A model generated the notes under the pieces. The model was not told the DNA's origin and did not search any database. It saw only the letters and a program-made list of their open reading frames with translations. Of a DNA stretch of 64,000 bases, positions 7,697 through 16,567 are shown one piece after another. Where the stretch lies: the NCBI GenBank assembly GCA_965221465.1, contig OZ244892.1, forward strand, positions 1,488,001 to 1,552,000, in the 5' to 3' direction. This stretch comes from Azophilus sp965221465 (GTDB taxonomy: Bacteria > Pseudomonadota > Gammaproteobacteria > Pseudomonadales > Azotimanducaceae). How positions within the stretch are numbered: the first letter of the stretch is position 1; each line of letters begins with the position of its first letter. Made by a program: the position numbers and the translations under genes.

Positions 7697-9118
7697 TCAA
7701 CCCTCGGCGCAAGCCGTCTTGAACCCCGAATACCGGGGCTGGTCGATAGCCACCTGATTGACCACGGTTGCGCGCAGGTGCTCGGCGAGGCCCGGCCAAT
7801 CCAGCGGTATGCTGCCGTCGCGAAGCCCGGCAACCAGGCGCCAGCGCAAGTCGTCGAGTTCGGCTCGCTCTCCGAACAGCGATTGCAGCCGGGCTTTTTC
7901 TGCTGCCCGCTGTGCATCGCCGAGCAGCAGGTCGCGGCGCACGATATCCACCGAATTCGCAGCGACCCGGGCGAGAAAGTTGGTGCGGCCGTGGGTCTCA
8001 TCCATGATGTCGCCGCGCAGGAATTCGCCAACGCTGACCAGCAACTCCTCGATTCGGGGCATTTCCCCGGACGCTTCCGGGTCTGCGCCCTGCACCCGTT
8101 CCACCGGGCCCGGAATCAGCAGGTTGACGCAGTCCACCTGGCACTCCGAAGAGCGCCGGCCGATGGCGGGCCGCTCGACGGTGCGGTCGGGGCCGGTCCG
8201 GTAATGTTCCGCCATGCCGAGGCAACCGACGGCCCACCAGAAGGAACCGTAGACTTCCCAGAATTTGAGCGCCTCGCGGTCGACCGGCGTTCCCGACACC
8301 GATTCGTAGCCGGCCAGCAGATCGTCGGTGTGGCCGAAGCCGCCCACCGGCAGGTCGCTGCGTCCGAATCGCCAGGAATTGGTGCAGATCCAGCCGAGGT
8401 CCCGCATCGGGTCGCCGATGTGGGCGGTCTCCCAGTCGAGCACGGCAACGATGCCGGACGGCGCATCGGCAGAGATCATCAGGTTGCCGTTGCGGAAGTC
8501 GTTGTGCACCAGGGCCGGCGGGCCGGACGGTGGCAGGTTTTCGTTCAGCCAGCGGGCCGTGAAGTCGATCATGGGCTGGGGCGTATCGAATTCCCGGTAG
8601 CGCTGCCAGTGCAGTTCGACCGCCTCGGCCGGGGTGACACGGGCCAGCATGGTGTCGAGCCCGGCCGCAGCGACATCGATGCCGTGGATGCGCGCCAGCA
8701 CGCGCCCGCACTCGTAGGCCAGCTTCGGACGGACGGCTGCGAGTTCCGGGGAACGGACGATGCGCGCCCCGAGGGCCTCACCGTCCAGCCATTCCATGAG
8801 AAATCCTTCGCCGAGGCCGTCCGCTTCCTCGAGCACGTGGTAGATCTCGGGCTCGGGGACGCCGGCGGCCCGGGCCGTGCGCATCAGCAGGGCTTCTCCG
8901 GCAAGACCGGGGACGGTAATCGCGGCATCGAGCGGAACGCCCCCGACTGCGCGGCGCAACGCCAGCAATCGCTCGCCGGATTCCCCGCTCGCAGCGATCC
9001 GGTAGGTTTCCTGGCTGGCGCCGCCGGAAAGGCGTTCGACGTCGATCAACCCGTCGCAACCCGGCACATGGCTGCGGATTACCGCATCGAGCCTGGCCTT
9101 GAAATCCGCGTCCGGCAC
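7697..9118 (-). CDS. APH-type acyl kinase with C-terminal DUF6285 domain
   Basis: Predicted phosphotransferase of 473 residues with two parts. Residues ~1-340 form an aminoglycoside-phosphotransferase-like kinase: catalytic loop 'ALVHNDFRNGN' (H205, D207; HND replaces the usual HGD) and metal-binding 'VLDWE' (D228). The tail (~370-470, 'ELLVSVGEFLRGDIMDE', 'RVAANSVDIVRRDL') is DUF6285. Bacterial LvaA and the human ACAD10/11 kinase domains belong to this wider family and phosphorylate 4-hydroxyacyl-CoAs. The GTG at 9116-9118 starts 5 bp after the acyl-CoA dehydrogenase stop, so the two are translationally linked. Together they could phosphorylate a hydroxyacyl-CoA and eliminate the phosphate; that role is inferred from family and context. 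Confidence 0.82.
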   Translation of the reverse strand: MPDADFKARLDAVIRSHVPGCDGLIDVERLSGGASQETYRIAASGESGERLLALRRAVGGVPLDAAITVPGLAGEALLMRTARAAGVPEPEIYHVLEEADGLGEGFLMEWLDGEALGARIVRSPELAAVRPKLAYECGRVLARIHGIDVAAAGLDTMLARVTPAEAVELHWQRYREFDTPQPMIDFTARWLNENLPPSGPPALVHNDFRNGNLMISADAPSGIVAVLDWETAHIGDPMRDLGWICTNSWRFGRSDLPVGGFGHTDDLLAGYESVSGTPVDREALKFWEVYGSFWWAVGCLGMAEHYRTGPDRTVERPAIGRRSSECQVDCVNLLIPGPVERVQGADPEASGEMPRIEELLVSVGEFLRGDIMDETHGRTNFLARVAANSVDIVRRDLLLGDAQRAAEKARLQSLFGERAELDDLRWRLVAGLRDGSIPLDWPGLAEHLRATVVNQVAIDQPRYSGFKTACAEG

Positions 9119-9123
9119 GAACC

Positions 9124-10410
9124 CTACGTCGCCGACTCCTGGCCCTCTGCCACGCCCTTGGGTGCACGCTGCTTCATGTAGCCGAACATGTAGCCGGCCA
9201 CACGGCGCATCTGGATTTCTTCCGCGCCTTCGGTGATTCGGTAGCGGCGGTGGTGGCGATAGATGTGTTCGAAGGGCTTGTGCCGCGAATAGCCGAGCCC
9301 GCCATGCACCTGCATCGCCCGGTCTGCCGCCTCGCAACACAGCCGGTTCGACCAGTAGTTGCACATCGACACCTTGTCCGACTGGGAGAAGGCGCCGTCC
9401 TTGTCCATCAGCCAGGCGGTCTTGTGAATCAGGGCGCGCAGCATCTCGCACTGGGTCTGCAGTTCCACCAGGGGGAACTGAATGGCCTGGTTGGAGGCGA
9501 GCGCCTTGCCGAACGGCTTGCGCTGCAGCGCGTAGCGCACCGACTCGTTGATGCAGAACTGCGCAGCGCCCAGGCTGGAGGCGGCCTGGCGAATGCGGTT
9601 CTCGTTGAAGAAGTGCTGCACCACCTGCAACCCCCGCCCTTCCCCGCCGAAGATCGAGTCGTGGGGAACCCGCACATCGGTCAGCGAGATTCGCCCATGG
9701 TCGGTGGGCATGTTGAACGTCCAGAGCATCTCCTCGATCACGAACCCCGGCGCGTCCGTGGGCGTCAGGAATGCGGTAATGCCCAGGCCGTCACCCGCCT
9801 TGCCGCTGGTGCGCGCCATGATCATGTCGTAGCTGGCCTTGTGGATGCCGGTATTCCAGGTTTTCTCGCCGTTGATGACCCATTCGTCGCCATCCCGACG
9901 GGCGGTGGTTTCCATGTGGGTGGCATCCGAACCGTGTGCGGGTTCGGTGATGCCGAACGCGAAGCCACGCTTGCCCAGTGCCATGTCCTCGATCCATTCG
10001 GCTTTCTGCTGCTCCGTGCCGTAGATGCTCATCAGCAGGAGGCCGACGTTGTTGCCGACGATGGAGTGCTCGGTCTGCAGATCGTTGTGCAGGCCCAGGC
10101 CCTTGACGGCCAGGTGCTCGCGGATGACGGCCATGTCGAGGTTGCTGCCGTCCTGGCCGCCGTATTCCCTGGGCGAAGCATAGCGGTAGTGGCCGGCGGC
10201 ATCGGCGCGGCGGCGCGCCTCCCCCATCAACGCTTCCCATTCTTCGTTGGGCAAGCCGCCCCGCTCCCAGTCCGTTCGCGCATCTTCGCGCCGGTGGTCG
10301 AAGAACCGGATGTTGTCGTCCTGTTCTTCGAGCGGCTTGATCTCCCGTTCGATGAACTCGTCCAGTTCGTTCAGGTACTTTGCGAGTTTCGGGGGGATAT
10401 CGAAATCCAT
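9124..10410 (-). CDS. Acyl-CoA dehydrogenase family protein
   Basis: A 428-residue FAD-dependent acyl-CoA dehydrogenase. The FAD and substrate regions are clear: 'FAFGITEPAHGSDATHMET', 'WVINGEKTWNTG', and the C-terminal 'MQVHGGLGYSRHKPFEHIYR' followed by 'RITEGAEEIQMRR', where the Glu at ~394 occupies the catalytic-base position. The ATG at 10408-10410 is only 8 bp past the nuoN stop, and its AGGAG ribosome site overlaps that stop codon, so it is read as the 14th gene of the nuo transcript. The kinase follows 5 bp downstream. It probably acts on a particular acyl- or hydroxyacyl-CoA and donates electrons to the ETF pathway; the substrate is not evident. Confidence 0.9.
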   Translation of the reverse strand: MDFDIPPKLAKYLNELDEFIEREIKPLEEQDDNIRFFDHRREDARTDWERGGLPNEEWEALMGEARRRADAAGHYRYASPREYGGQDGSNLDMAVIREHLAVKGLGLHNDLQTEHSIVGNNVGLLLMSIYGTEQQKAEWIEDMALGKRGFAFGITEPAHGSDATHMETTARRDGDEWVINGEKTWNTGIHKASYDMIMARTSGKAGDGLGITAFLTPTDAPGFVIEEMLWTFNMPTDHGRISLTDVRVPHDSIFGGEGRGLQVVQHFFNENRIRQAASSLGAAQFCINESVRYALQRKPFGKALASNQAIQFPLVELQTQCEMLRALIHKTAWLMDKDGAFSQSDKVSMCNYWSNRLCCEAADRAMQVHGGLGYSRHKPFEHIYRHHRRYRITEGAEEIQMRRVAGYMFGYMKQRAPKGVAEGQESAT

Positions 10411-10418
10411 GGTCGCTC

Positions 10419-11867
10419 CTATCCGACGCCTGCAATCAGTTGCCGGACCAGGTCGATCAGCGGCGTCGGGTAGGTGCCGACGGCGATGACGAGCGCTGCA
10501 AGAATCGCCGTCGTCGCGCTGCCGATCAGCGAAGCCGACGCCTGCTCGGCCGACTCGGCACGCGCGGTCATGGCGAACACGATTTTCAGGTAGTAGTAGA
10601 TGGAGATCGCGCTACCCACGATCATTGCCCAGACCAGGCCCCAGAGCGCCCCCTCGACACCGGCGGCAAACAGGTAGAACTTGGCGATGAAGCCCGCCGT
10701 CAGCGGAATGCCCGCCAGCGACAGCAGCGCCACCGTGAATACGGATGCCAGCACCGGCCGGCGCCAGAAGAGACCGCTGTACTGATCGACGAACTCGACA
10801 TCGCCGGAGCTCGCCGCAGGGGTCAACTCGGTAATCACCGCGAATGCAGCAAGCGTCATGGCGAGATAGCCCGCCAGGAAGACCAGGGATGTTTCGAGCG
10901 CCATGGCGTGTTCGGCCAGTGCCGACACGGCCAGGACGCCGATCATCAGGTAGCCGAGATGGGCAATCGAGGAGTAGGCCAGAATCCGCTTGACGCTGTC
11001 CTGCAGCAGTGCCAGCAGATTTCCCGCAACCATGGACAACGCCGCCATTGCTGCAACGATGGCGAACACGCCGCGATTGTCGAGCATGTCCGTGGTGATG
11101 GCGAAACGCAGCAGCACTGCCACCACCGCCGCCTTCGAGGCCGTGGCCAGGTACGCCGTAACCGGCGCCGGTGCACCCTGATAGACATCCGGCGTCCACA
11201 TGTGGAAGGGAATCAGCGAGAGCTTGAAGGCGATTCCCGCCACCAGTATGGCCTGCCCGGCCGCCAGCCAGAGGTCGGAACGATCGCCGGTGGCCGAAAA
11301 CCTGCCCAATTCGTCGAACAGCATGGTGCCGGTGGCGTGATAGACCAGCGCCATGCCGAAGAGCATGGTCGTGGAGCCGACCCCCGACAGCACCAGGTAC
11401 TTCAGGGCGGCTTCCAGCGGCGGGTGGCCCTCCTCCGGGTAGGCCACCAGTGCATAGAGCGAAATCGACAGGATCTCGATGCCGAGCAGCAGCGTGGCGA
11501 AGTGCTGCGCGCTGACCAGGGCCATGGCGCCCAGGGTCGCGAGCGCCAGCAGCAGGTAATACTCCTCCTGCCGCCCGCTACGCCCTTCCAGATAGCGGTA
11601 CGAGAGCAGCGCGGTTGCCGTGGCCGCAATCAGTATCAATCCGTCGAAAAACGCAGCGAAGCCATCGAATATGTAGAGCGGTGTCACCTCCCATATGGCC
11701 GTGCGCATGGCGGGAAACAGTGCCGCGAAGGCAGCCGCGAAGGCGACGACGGTCAACAGCATGGCAAGGCGATGATTGCGCAGGAACGAGACCACCAGCA
11801 CGATCAGCAGAATGGCCGAGCCGAGGACGAGGAGCGGTGCAAGCGCCAGGTAATCGATCCAGATCAT
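10419..11867 (-). CDS. nuoN: NADH-quinone oxidoreductase subunit N
   Basis: Antiporter-like proton-pumping membrane subunit of complex I, 482 residues with about 14 transmembrane segments. Typical NuoN stretches include 'EEYYLLLALATLGAMAL', 'LSLIPFHMWTPDVYQGAP', 'RILAYSSIAHLGYLMIG' and 'SLAGIPLTAGFIAKFYLF'. The conserved Lys/Glu residues of the pumping channel lie in these helices. The ATG at 11865-11867 overlaps the nuoM stop by four bases (ATGA). It is the last nuo gene, with an acyl-CoA dehydrogenase 8 bp after it. Confidence 0.95.
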   Translation of the reverse strand: MIWIDYLALAPLLVLGSAILLIVLVVSFLRNHRLAMLLTVVAFAAAFAALFPAMRTAIWEVTPLYIFDGFAAFFDGLILIAATATALLSYRYLEGRSGRQEEYYLLLALATLGAMALVSAQHFATLLLGIEILSISLYALVAYPEEGHPPLEAALKYLVLSGVGSTTMLFGMALVYHATGTMLFDELGRFSATGDRSDLWLAAGQAILVAGIAFKLSLIPFHMWTPDVYQGAPAPVTAYLATASKAAVVAVLLRFAITTDMLDNRGVFAIVAAMAALSMVAGNLLALLQDSVKRILAYSSIAHLGYLMIGVLAVSALAEHAMALETSLVFLAGYLAMTLAAFAVITELTPAASSGDVEFVDQYSGLFWRRPVLASVFTVALLSLAGIPLTAGFIAKFYLFAAGVEGALWGLVWAMIVGSAISIYYYLKIVFAMTARAESAEQASASLIGSATTAILAALVIAVGTYPTPLIDLVRQLIAGVG

Positions 11868-13300
11868 GGCAGCAGCCCCATGCCCAGCACCACGGGCCTC
11901 GTCAGGCCGAGAAGCGTTTCCGGGTACACCCCGAGCCACAACAGCGCCAGCATCATCGGCACCATGACGCTCATTTCCCGAAAGCCGAAGTCCGGCATGG
12001 TGGCAATTTCCGGATTGGGCGTTCCCTGAAAGGACCGCTGCATCAGCGACAACCCGTAAACCGCGGCAACGACAATGCCCACGGCGGCAACGATGGTGAG
12101 CGGCACATTCACCTGGAACGCGCCGAGCAATACCAGAAACTCGCCGACAAAATTACCGAGCCCCGGCATGCCCACCGAGGCGACCACGAAGAAGAGCGTT
12201 ACCGCGCCCATGCGCGGCGCGCGAACCCAGAGGCCGCCCATCTCGCCCATCTCGCGCGTGTGCAACCGTTGCTGCAGGGCGCCTGCCATCATGAAGAGCG
12301 CCGCCGTCGAGAAGCCATGTGCCACCATCTGCACCACCGCGCCCTGCACCGCGACGTGGTTCCAGGCAAACACCCCGAGCAGCACGAAGCCCATGTGGCT
12401 GATGCTGCTGTAGGCGACCAGGCGCTTGAAATCCGATTGGCTGTAGGCAAGGTAGCCGCCGTAGACGACGCTGACCGCCCCGAGCAGCATGGCCGGCCAG
12501 CGGAAATCCAGCGCCGCCTCCGGGAACAGCGGCACCACGAAACGCAACAGGCCGTAAGCGCCGGTCTTCAGCAGGATGCCGGCGAGCAGCACACTGCCGG
12601 CGGTCGGCGCCTGGGTATGGGCATCCGGCAACCAGGTGTGGAAGGGCACCCCGGGCAGCTTGACCACGAAGGCGACAAAGAAGCCGAGCATCAGCCAGAA
12701 GGCCACGTCGGGGTCGATTTCCGCGCCGAGCAGCGCTTCGTAGGCGAACGTTACCGTTCCGGTGGCGGCGTAGTTGACGTAGACCAGCGCCAGAATGGCG
12801 AACAGCATCAACAGGCCGCTGATCTGGGTGAACAGGAAGAACTTCATCGCCGCGTAGGCCCGGGCCTCGTGGCCCCAGATGGCGATGAGGAAGTACATGG
12901 GCACCAGCATCACTTCCCAGAACACGAAGAACAGGAAGAGATCCAGGGCGGTGAACACCCCGGCGACACCGGCGAGCGTCCAGAGCAGGTTGAACTGGAA
13001 AAAGCCGTGATTGCGATCGATCTCGTTCCAGGACGAGACCACGGCGACGATACCCAGGAACAGGGTCAGCGCCACCAGGGCAAAGCTCAGGCCATCCATG
13101 GCCAGGATGACGCCGATGCCGAAGCGCGGAATCCAGGGCGCCTGCTGCTCGGCGCCCACGTCGATGCCCCACAGCAGCCCGAAGGCCAAGGCGATCACCC
13201 CCAGCGACACCCAGCGCGGCGCGTTCGGATGCAGGCGCTCGGAGAAACCGGCGATTATCCCACCGGCAAGCAACCACAGAATGAGCCAGAGGATGGTCAC
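11864..13300 (-). CDS. nuoM: NADH-quinone oxidoreductase subunit M
   Basis: Antiporter-like subunit of 478 residues. Diagnostic motifs are 'FVFWEVMLVPMYFLIAIWG', 'VKLPGVPFHTWLPDAHTQAP', 'AGSVLLAGILLKTGAYG', 'RLVAYSSISHMGFV' and 'GLGNFVGEFLVLLG'. The start is a GTG (13298-13300) overlapping the nuoL stop as GTGA, which implies coupled translation. The downstream junction with nuoN is also a 4-bp overlap. Confidence 0.95.
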   Translation of the reverse strand: MTILWLILWLLAGGIIAGFSERLHPNAPRWVSLGVIALAFGLLWGIDVGAEQQAPWIPRFGIGVILAMDGLSFALVALTLFLGIVAVVSSWNEIDRNHGFFQFNLLWTLAGVAGVFTALDLFLFFVFWEVMLVPMYFLIAIWGHEARAYAAMKFFLFTQISGLLMLFAILALVYVNYAATGTVTFAYEALLGAEIDPDVAFWLMLGFFVAFVVKLPGVPFHTWLPDAHTQAPTAGSVLLAGILLKTGAYGLLRFVVPLFPEAALDFRWPAMLLGAVSVVYGGYLAYSQSDFKRLVAYSSISHMGFVLLGVFAWNHVAVQGAVVQMVAHGFSTAALFMMAGALQQRLHTREMGEMGGLWVRAPRMGAVTLFFVVASVGMPGLGNFVGEFLVLLGAFQVNVPLTIVAAVGIVVAAVYGLSLMQRSFQGTPNPEIATMPDFGFREMSVMVPMMLALLWLGVYPETLLGLTRPVVLGMGLLP

Positions 13301-15141
13301 AGCACACCCAGCGCGAAAAGCAGTACGAGAACCAGCCCCAGCGCCATGTTGGCGGCGTACCAGCGCAACCGGCCTGTCTGCGTCAGCGCCGTCAGACGGT
13401 GCAGGGTGCGCGCCATCACTACGGTCATGGCGTAGAACAGATCCACCGCGTCGTCCTTGTTGACCCGCGCAATCGCCTTGAACGGCCGCACGATCAGGGC
13501 ATCGTAGAGCGCATCGAAGCCCCAGCCGCCGTCCCAGAAGCGTCGCAACCCGTCACCCGGCTTCGACTCGACCAGGGCGTTCACGGAGATGTGCCGCCCA
13601 CCGAACACCAGGTAACCCAGAACGACGCCGACGATCGGAATCGCCGCCGTGATCCACACCAGGGCTGCGCCGTGCGCTTCGCCCTCGAGGCCGCCGTCCG
13701 GCAACACGTCGGCCACCGGGGCGAGCCCGAACCAGCCACCGCCCAGGGCCAGTGCTGCCAGCAGCACCAGCGGCAGCCACATGTTGACCCCCGAATGGTC
13801 GTGCGGCTCGGTTTTCATCTCGCCGAAGAAGGCGATGAAGATCATGCGCGCGGTGTAAAGGGAGGTGAGAAAGGCGGCGCCGGCGGCGATGCCCCAGAAC
13901 CAGCCCCCGCCGAATGCGTAGTCGAAACTGGTGAGCAGAATAATGTCCTTGCTGTAGAAGCCCGAGGTCAGCGGCAGTGCCGCCAGCGCGGCAGATCCGA
14001 TCACCATGCACCAGAACGGAACCGGCAGGCGCTTCCAGAGCCCGCCCATCCTGAAGATGTCCTGCTCGTGGTGCAGTGCCAGAATCACCGACCCGGCCGA
14101 GAGGAACAGCAGGGCCTTGAAGAAGGCGTGGGTCATCAGGTGAAAGATGGCGGCGGACCAGGCGCCGACGCCCAGTGCCAGGAACATGTAGCCGATCTGG
14201 CTCATGGTGGAGTAGGCGAGAATCCGCTTGATGTCCCGCTGCGTCAGCGCCGTGCAGGAGGCGATGAACAGGGTGACGAGCCCCACCAGCGCCACGGCGA
14301 GTTGCGCCTCGGGCGACAACAGGTACAGGTCGTGCATCCGCGCCACCAGATACACCCCGGCGGTGACCATGGTGGCCGCGTGGATCAGCGCGCTGACCGG
14401 CGTCGGGCCGGCCATCGCGTCCGGTAGCCAGGTCTGCAGGGGCACCTGGGCAGACTTGCCGACCGCGCCGCCGAGCAGCAGCAGGGCGATGGCCGTGCAG
14501 AGCGTCGAACCGTCTGTCCACTGAACCTGCGCAGCACTGAGCGTGGCCTGAATTTCCAGGGTGCCGAATTCCCGGAACAGCAGGAACAGGCCAATGGCCA
14601 TCAGCGTATCTCCCACCCGGGTGACCACGAATGCCTTGCGCGCCGCGTAGCCGTTCGCCGGGTCCTTGTGGAAGAAACCGATCAGCAGATAGCTGCAGAG
14701 CCCCACACCTTCCCAGCCCAGGAACAGCACCAGCAGGTTGTCGCCGAGCACCAGCATGAGCATGGCGAAGACGAAGAGGTTCATGTAGGCAAAGAAACGG
14801 CTGTAGCCCTCCTCTTCCGACATGTAGCCGGTGGCGTAGAGGTGAATGAGGAAGCCGACCCCGGTAATGACACCCACCATCACCAGGGACAGCCCGTCCA
14901 GGTACAGGCGAATCGCCGGCGTGAAGCTGCCGGCATCCATCCAGGTCCAGAGACGCTGGGCGAAGGGTTCGCCACCGCTCTCGATGAAGTCGACGGCGAC
15001 CAGCGCAGCGACGAAAGCCGACAGGCCCACGGAACCCGCGCCGATGACCGCCACCGCAGCCTTCGGCAGCCGGCCTTCTGTCACGAACAGCACCAGGAAC
15101 CCCAGGAAGGGGAACACCGGTATCAGCCAGAGGAGTTCCAT
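13297..15141 (-). CDS. nuoL: NADH-quinone oxidoreductase subunit L
   Basis: The largest antiporter-like subunit, 614 residues, carrying the lateral amphipathic helix in its C-terminal half. Motifs: 'LFLGWEGVGLCSYLLIGF', 'QVPLQTWLPDAMAGPTPVSA', 'LIHAATMVTAGVYLVARM', 'KRILAYSTMSQIGYMFLALG' and 'LTSGFYSKDIIL'. It starts 9 bp after the nuoK stop and ends in a 4-bp overlap with nuoM. Length and motif order are normal for the family. Confidence 0.95.
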   Translation of the reverse strand: MELLWLIPVFPFLGFLVLFVTEGRLPKAAVAVIGAGSVGLSAFVAALVAVDFIESGGEPFAQRLWTWMDAGSFTPAIRLYLDGLSLVMVGVITGVGFLIHLYATGYMSEEEGYSRFFAYMNLFVFAMLMLVLGDNLLVLFLGWEGVGLCSYLLIGFFHKDPANGYAARKAFVVTRVGDTLMAIGLFLLFREFGTLEIQATLSAAQVQWTDGSTLCTAIALLLLGGAVGKSAQVPLQTWLPDAMAGPTPVSALIHAATMVTAGVYLVARMHDLYLLSPEAQLAVALVGLVTLFIASCTALTQRDIKRILAYSTMSQIGYMFLALGVGAWSAAIFHLMTHAFFKALLFLSAGSVILALHHEQDIFRMGGLWKRLPVPFWCMVIGSAALAALPLTSGFYSKDIILLTSFDYAFGGGWFWGIAAGAAFLTSLYTARMIFIAFFGEMKTEPHDHSGVNMWLPLVLLAALALGGGWFGLAPVADVLPDGGLEGEAHGAALVWITAAIPIVGVVLGYLVFGGRHISVNALVESKPGDGLRRFWDGGWGFDALYDALIVRPFKAIARVNKDDAVDLFYAMTVVMARTLHRLTALTQTGRLRWYAANMALGLVLVLLFALGVL

Positions 15142-15150
15142 CGCCCTGCC

Positions 15151-15465
15151 CTAACCCGCCAGTTCGCTGGCGGCATCGATGTCGAGATCTCCGAAGCGCC
15201 GGTCGAGTTGCAGCACGAGGCCGAGCCCCACGGCCACCTCGGCTGCCGCCAGGGCAAGAATCAGCATGAACATGATCTGCCCGTCGGCTTGTGCCCAGCG
15301 CGCCCCGGCAGCCACGAACGCCAGCCCGCAGGCATTCATCATGATCTCGAGCGACATGAGCAGAAAGATGACGTTTCGCCGAACGAGCACCCCGGCGAGC
15401 CCCGTGGCGAACAGCACCCCGGCCAGTATGAGCACGTGCTCGATCGGTATGCTGACGGCAGTCAT
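15151..15465 (-). CDS. nuoK: NADH-quinone oxidoreductase subunit K
   Basis: A 104-residue, three-helix subunit of the membrane arm. The characteristic stretch 'RRNVIFLLMSLEIMMNA' holds the conserved Glu, and a second buried Glu lies in 'ALAAAEVAVGLGLVL'. Both are part of the proton path. It overlaps nuoJ by four bases (ATGA). Confidence 0.95.
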   Translation of the reverse strand: MTAVSIPIEHVLILAGVLFATGLAGVLVRRNVIFLLMSLEIMMNACGLAFVAAGARWAQADGQIMFMLILALAAAEVAVGLGLVLQLDRRFGDLDIDAASELAG

Positions 15466-15983
15466 TCGGCTTCCTCCCGCCGGGCGCGCATGTAGCGGCG
15501 CCCGAGGTGCCAGGCCCCGACGAGCCCGGCGAGCAGCAGTATGGAAGCCAGTTCCACCGCCAGTAGATAGGGCCCGAACAGCTCGATGCCCACGGCTTTC
15601 GGGCCGACGGCGACCCCGGGTGTGGTCACGGAAGACCCGGCAATCAGGTAGACCATCTCCAGGAACAGCACCCCGGTCAGCAGCCCGGGGCCGATCCAGA
15701 CGCGCGGGGCCAGCCAGCGGCGCTCCCGTTCCCGGGTTTCCGGCCCGAGATTCAGCATCATCACCACGAACAGGAAGAACACCATGATCGCACCGGCGTA
15801 GATCACCACCTCCAGGGCGGCAGCAAAGGGCGCGCCGAGCAGGAAGAAGATGACGGCCACCGCCAGCAGCGAAACGATCAGGTAGATCAGTGCGTGAGAG
15901 GCGTAGGTGCGGGTTACGGTGAGCATGGTCGCCGCCACCGCAACGAAGGCGGAGAGGTAGAACAGGGCAACCTCGAGCGTCAT
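15462..15983 (-). CDS. nuoJ: NADH-quinone oxidoreductase subunit J
   Basis: A 173-residue membrane subunit with five transmembrane helices. The third helix 'EVVIYAGAIMVFFLFVVMML' contains the conserved pi-bulge region with 'YAGAI'. The start at 15983 has GAGGT upstream and gives the usual short N-terminus; a longer frame reaches 16016 but lacks support. A 64-bp gap separates it from nuoI, the widest in the operon, with no obvious feature in it. Confidence 0.93.
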   Translation of the reverse strand: MTLEVALFYLSAFVAVAATMLTVTRTYASHALIYLIVSLLAVAVIFFLLGAPFAAALEVVIYAGAIMVFFLFVVMMLNLGPETRERERRWLAPRVWIGPGLLTGVLFLEMVYLIAGSSVTTPGVAVGPKAVGIELFGPYLLAVELASILLLAGLVGAWHLGRRYMRARREEAE

Positions 15984-16047
15984 GCCGGCGACCTCGACCA
16001 GCCCGGAAGCGAGCACGTCAGCGCGTGAACGAGCAGGATCTCGAACC

Positions 16048-16563
16048 TCATGGCAGCAGGTCCCGCACGTCCACCGGCGGCTTTTCGTTCATTGCCTCGC
16101 CCTTGTCCTTGCCGGCGATGGTCTTGCCGGCCACCTGCCAGAAGGAGTAGTCCGGGTACTTGCCGACACCGTCGATGAGCAAGTGCTCCTTCTCGTAGAC
16201 CATGTTGTCGCGGTTGAACTCGCACAACTCGAAATCGGGGGTCAGCTGGATCGCGTAGGTCGGGCAGGCCTCCTCGCACATGCCGCACATGATGCAGCGG
16301 GAGAAGTTGATGCGGAAGAACTCCGGATACCAGCGGCCGTCCTCGCCCTGGGTCTTCTGCAGGGCGATGCAGTCCACCGGGCAGGCGACGGCGCAGAGGT
16401 TGCACGCGACGCAACGCTCTTCACCGTCCGGGTCTCGGGTCAGGACGATGCGGCCGCGGTAGCGTGGCGCCAGATACGGCATCTCCTCGGGGTATTGCAC
16501 CGTCTCGTTGCGGGAGAAGGTGTGCTTCAGCACCTCCCAGAGGGTTCGCAGGTGGCTCAGCAT
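16048..16563 (-). CDS. nuoI: NADH-quinone oxidoreductase subunit I
   Basis: The ferredoxin-like subunit carrying clusters N6a and N6b, 171 residues. Two full 4Fe-4S motifs are present: 'CVACNLCAVACP' and 'CIMCGMCEEACP'. These pass electrons towards N2 in NuoB. The N-terminal amphipathic helix and the motif 'MPYLAPRYRGR' are typical. It starts 4 bp after the nuoH stop. Confidence 0.96.
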   Translation of the reverse strand: MLSHLRTLWEVLKHTFSRNETVQYPEEMPYLAPRYRGRIVLTRDPDGEERCVACNLCAVACPVDCIALQKTQGEDGRWYPEFFRINFSRCIMCGMCEEACPTYAIQLTPDFELCEFNRDNMVYEKEHLLIDGVGKYPDYSFWQVAGKTIAGKDKGEAMNEKPPVDVRDLLP

Positions 16564-16567
16564 CGGA

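Noticed and set aside
10380..15495. Several long plus-strand frames opposite nuoN to nuoK
   Set aside because: His/Gln/Arg-rich translations typical of the complement of membrane-protein genes.
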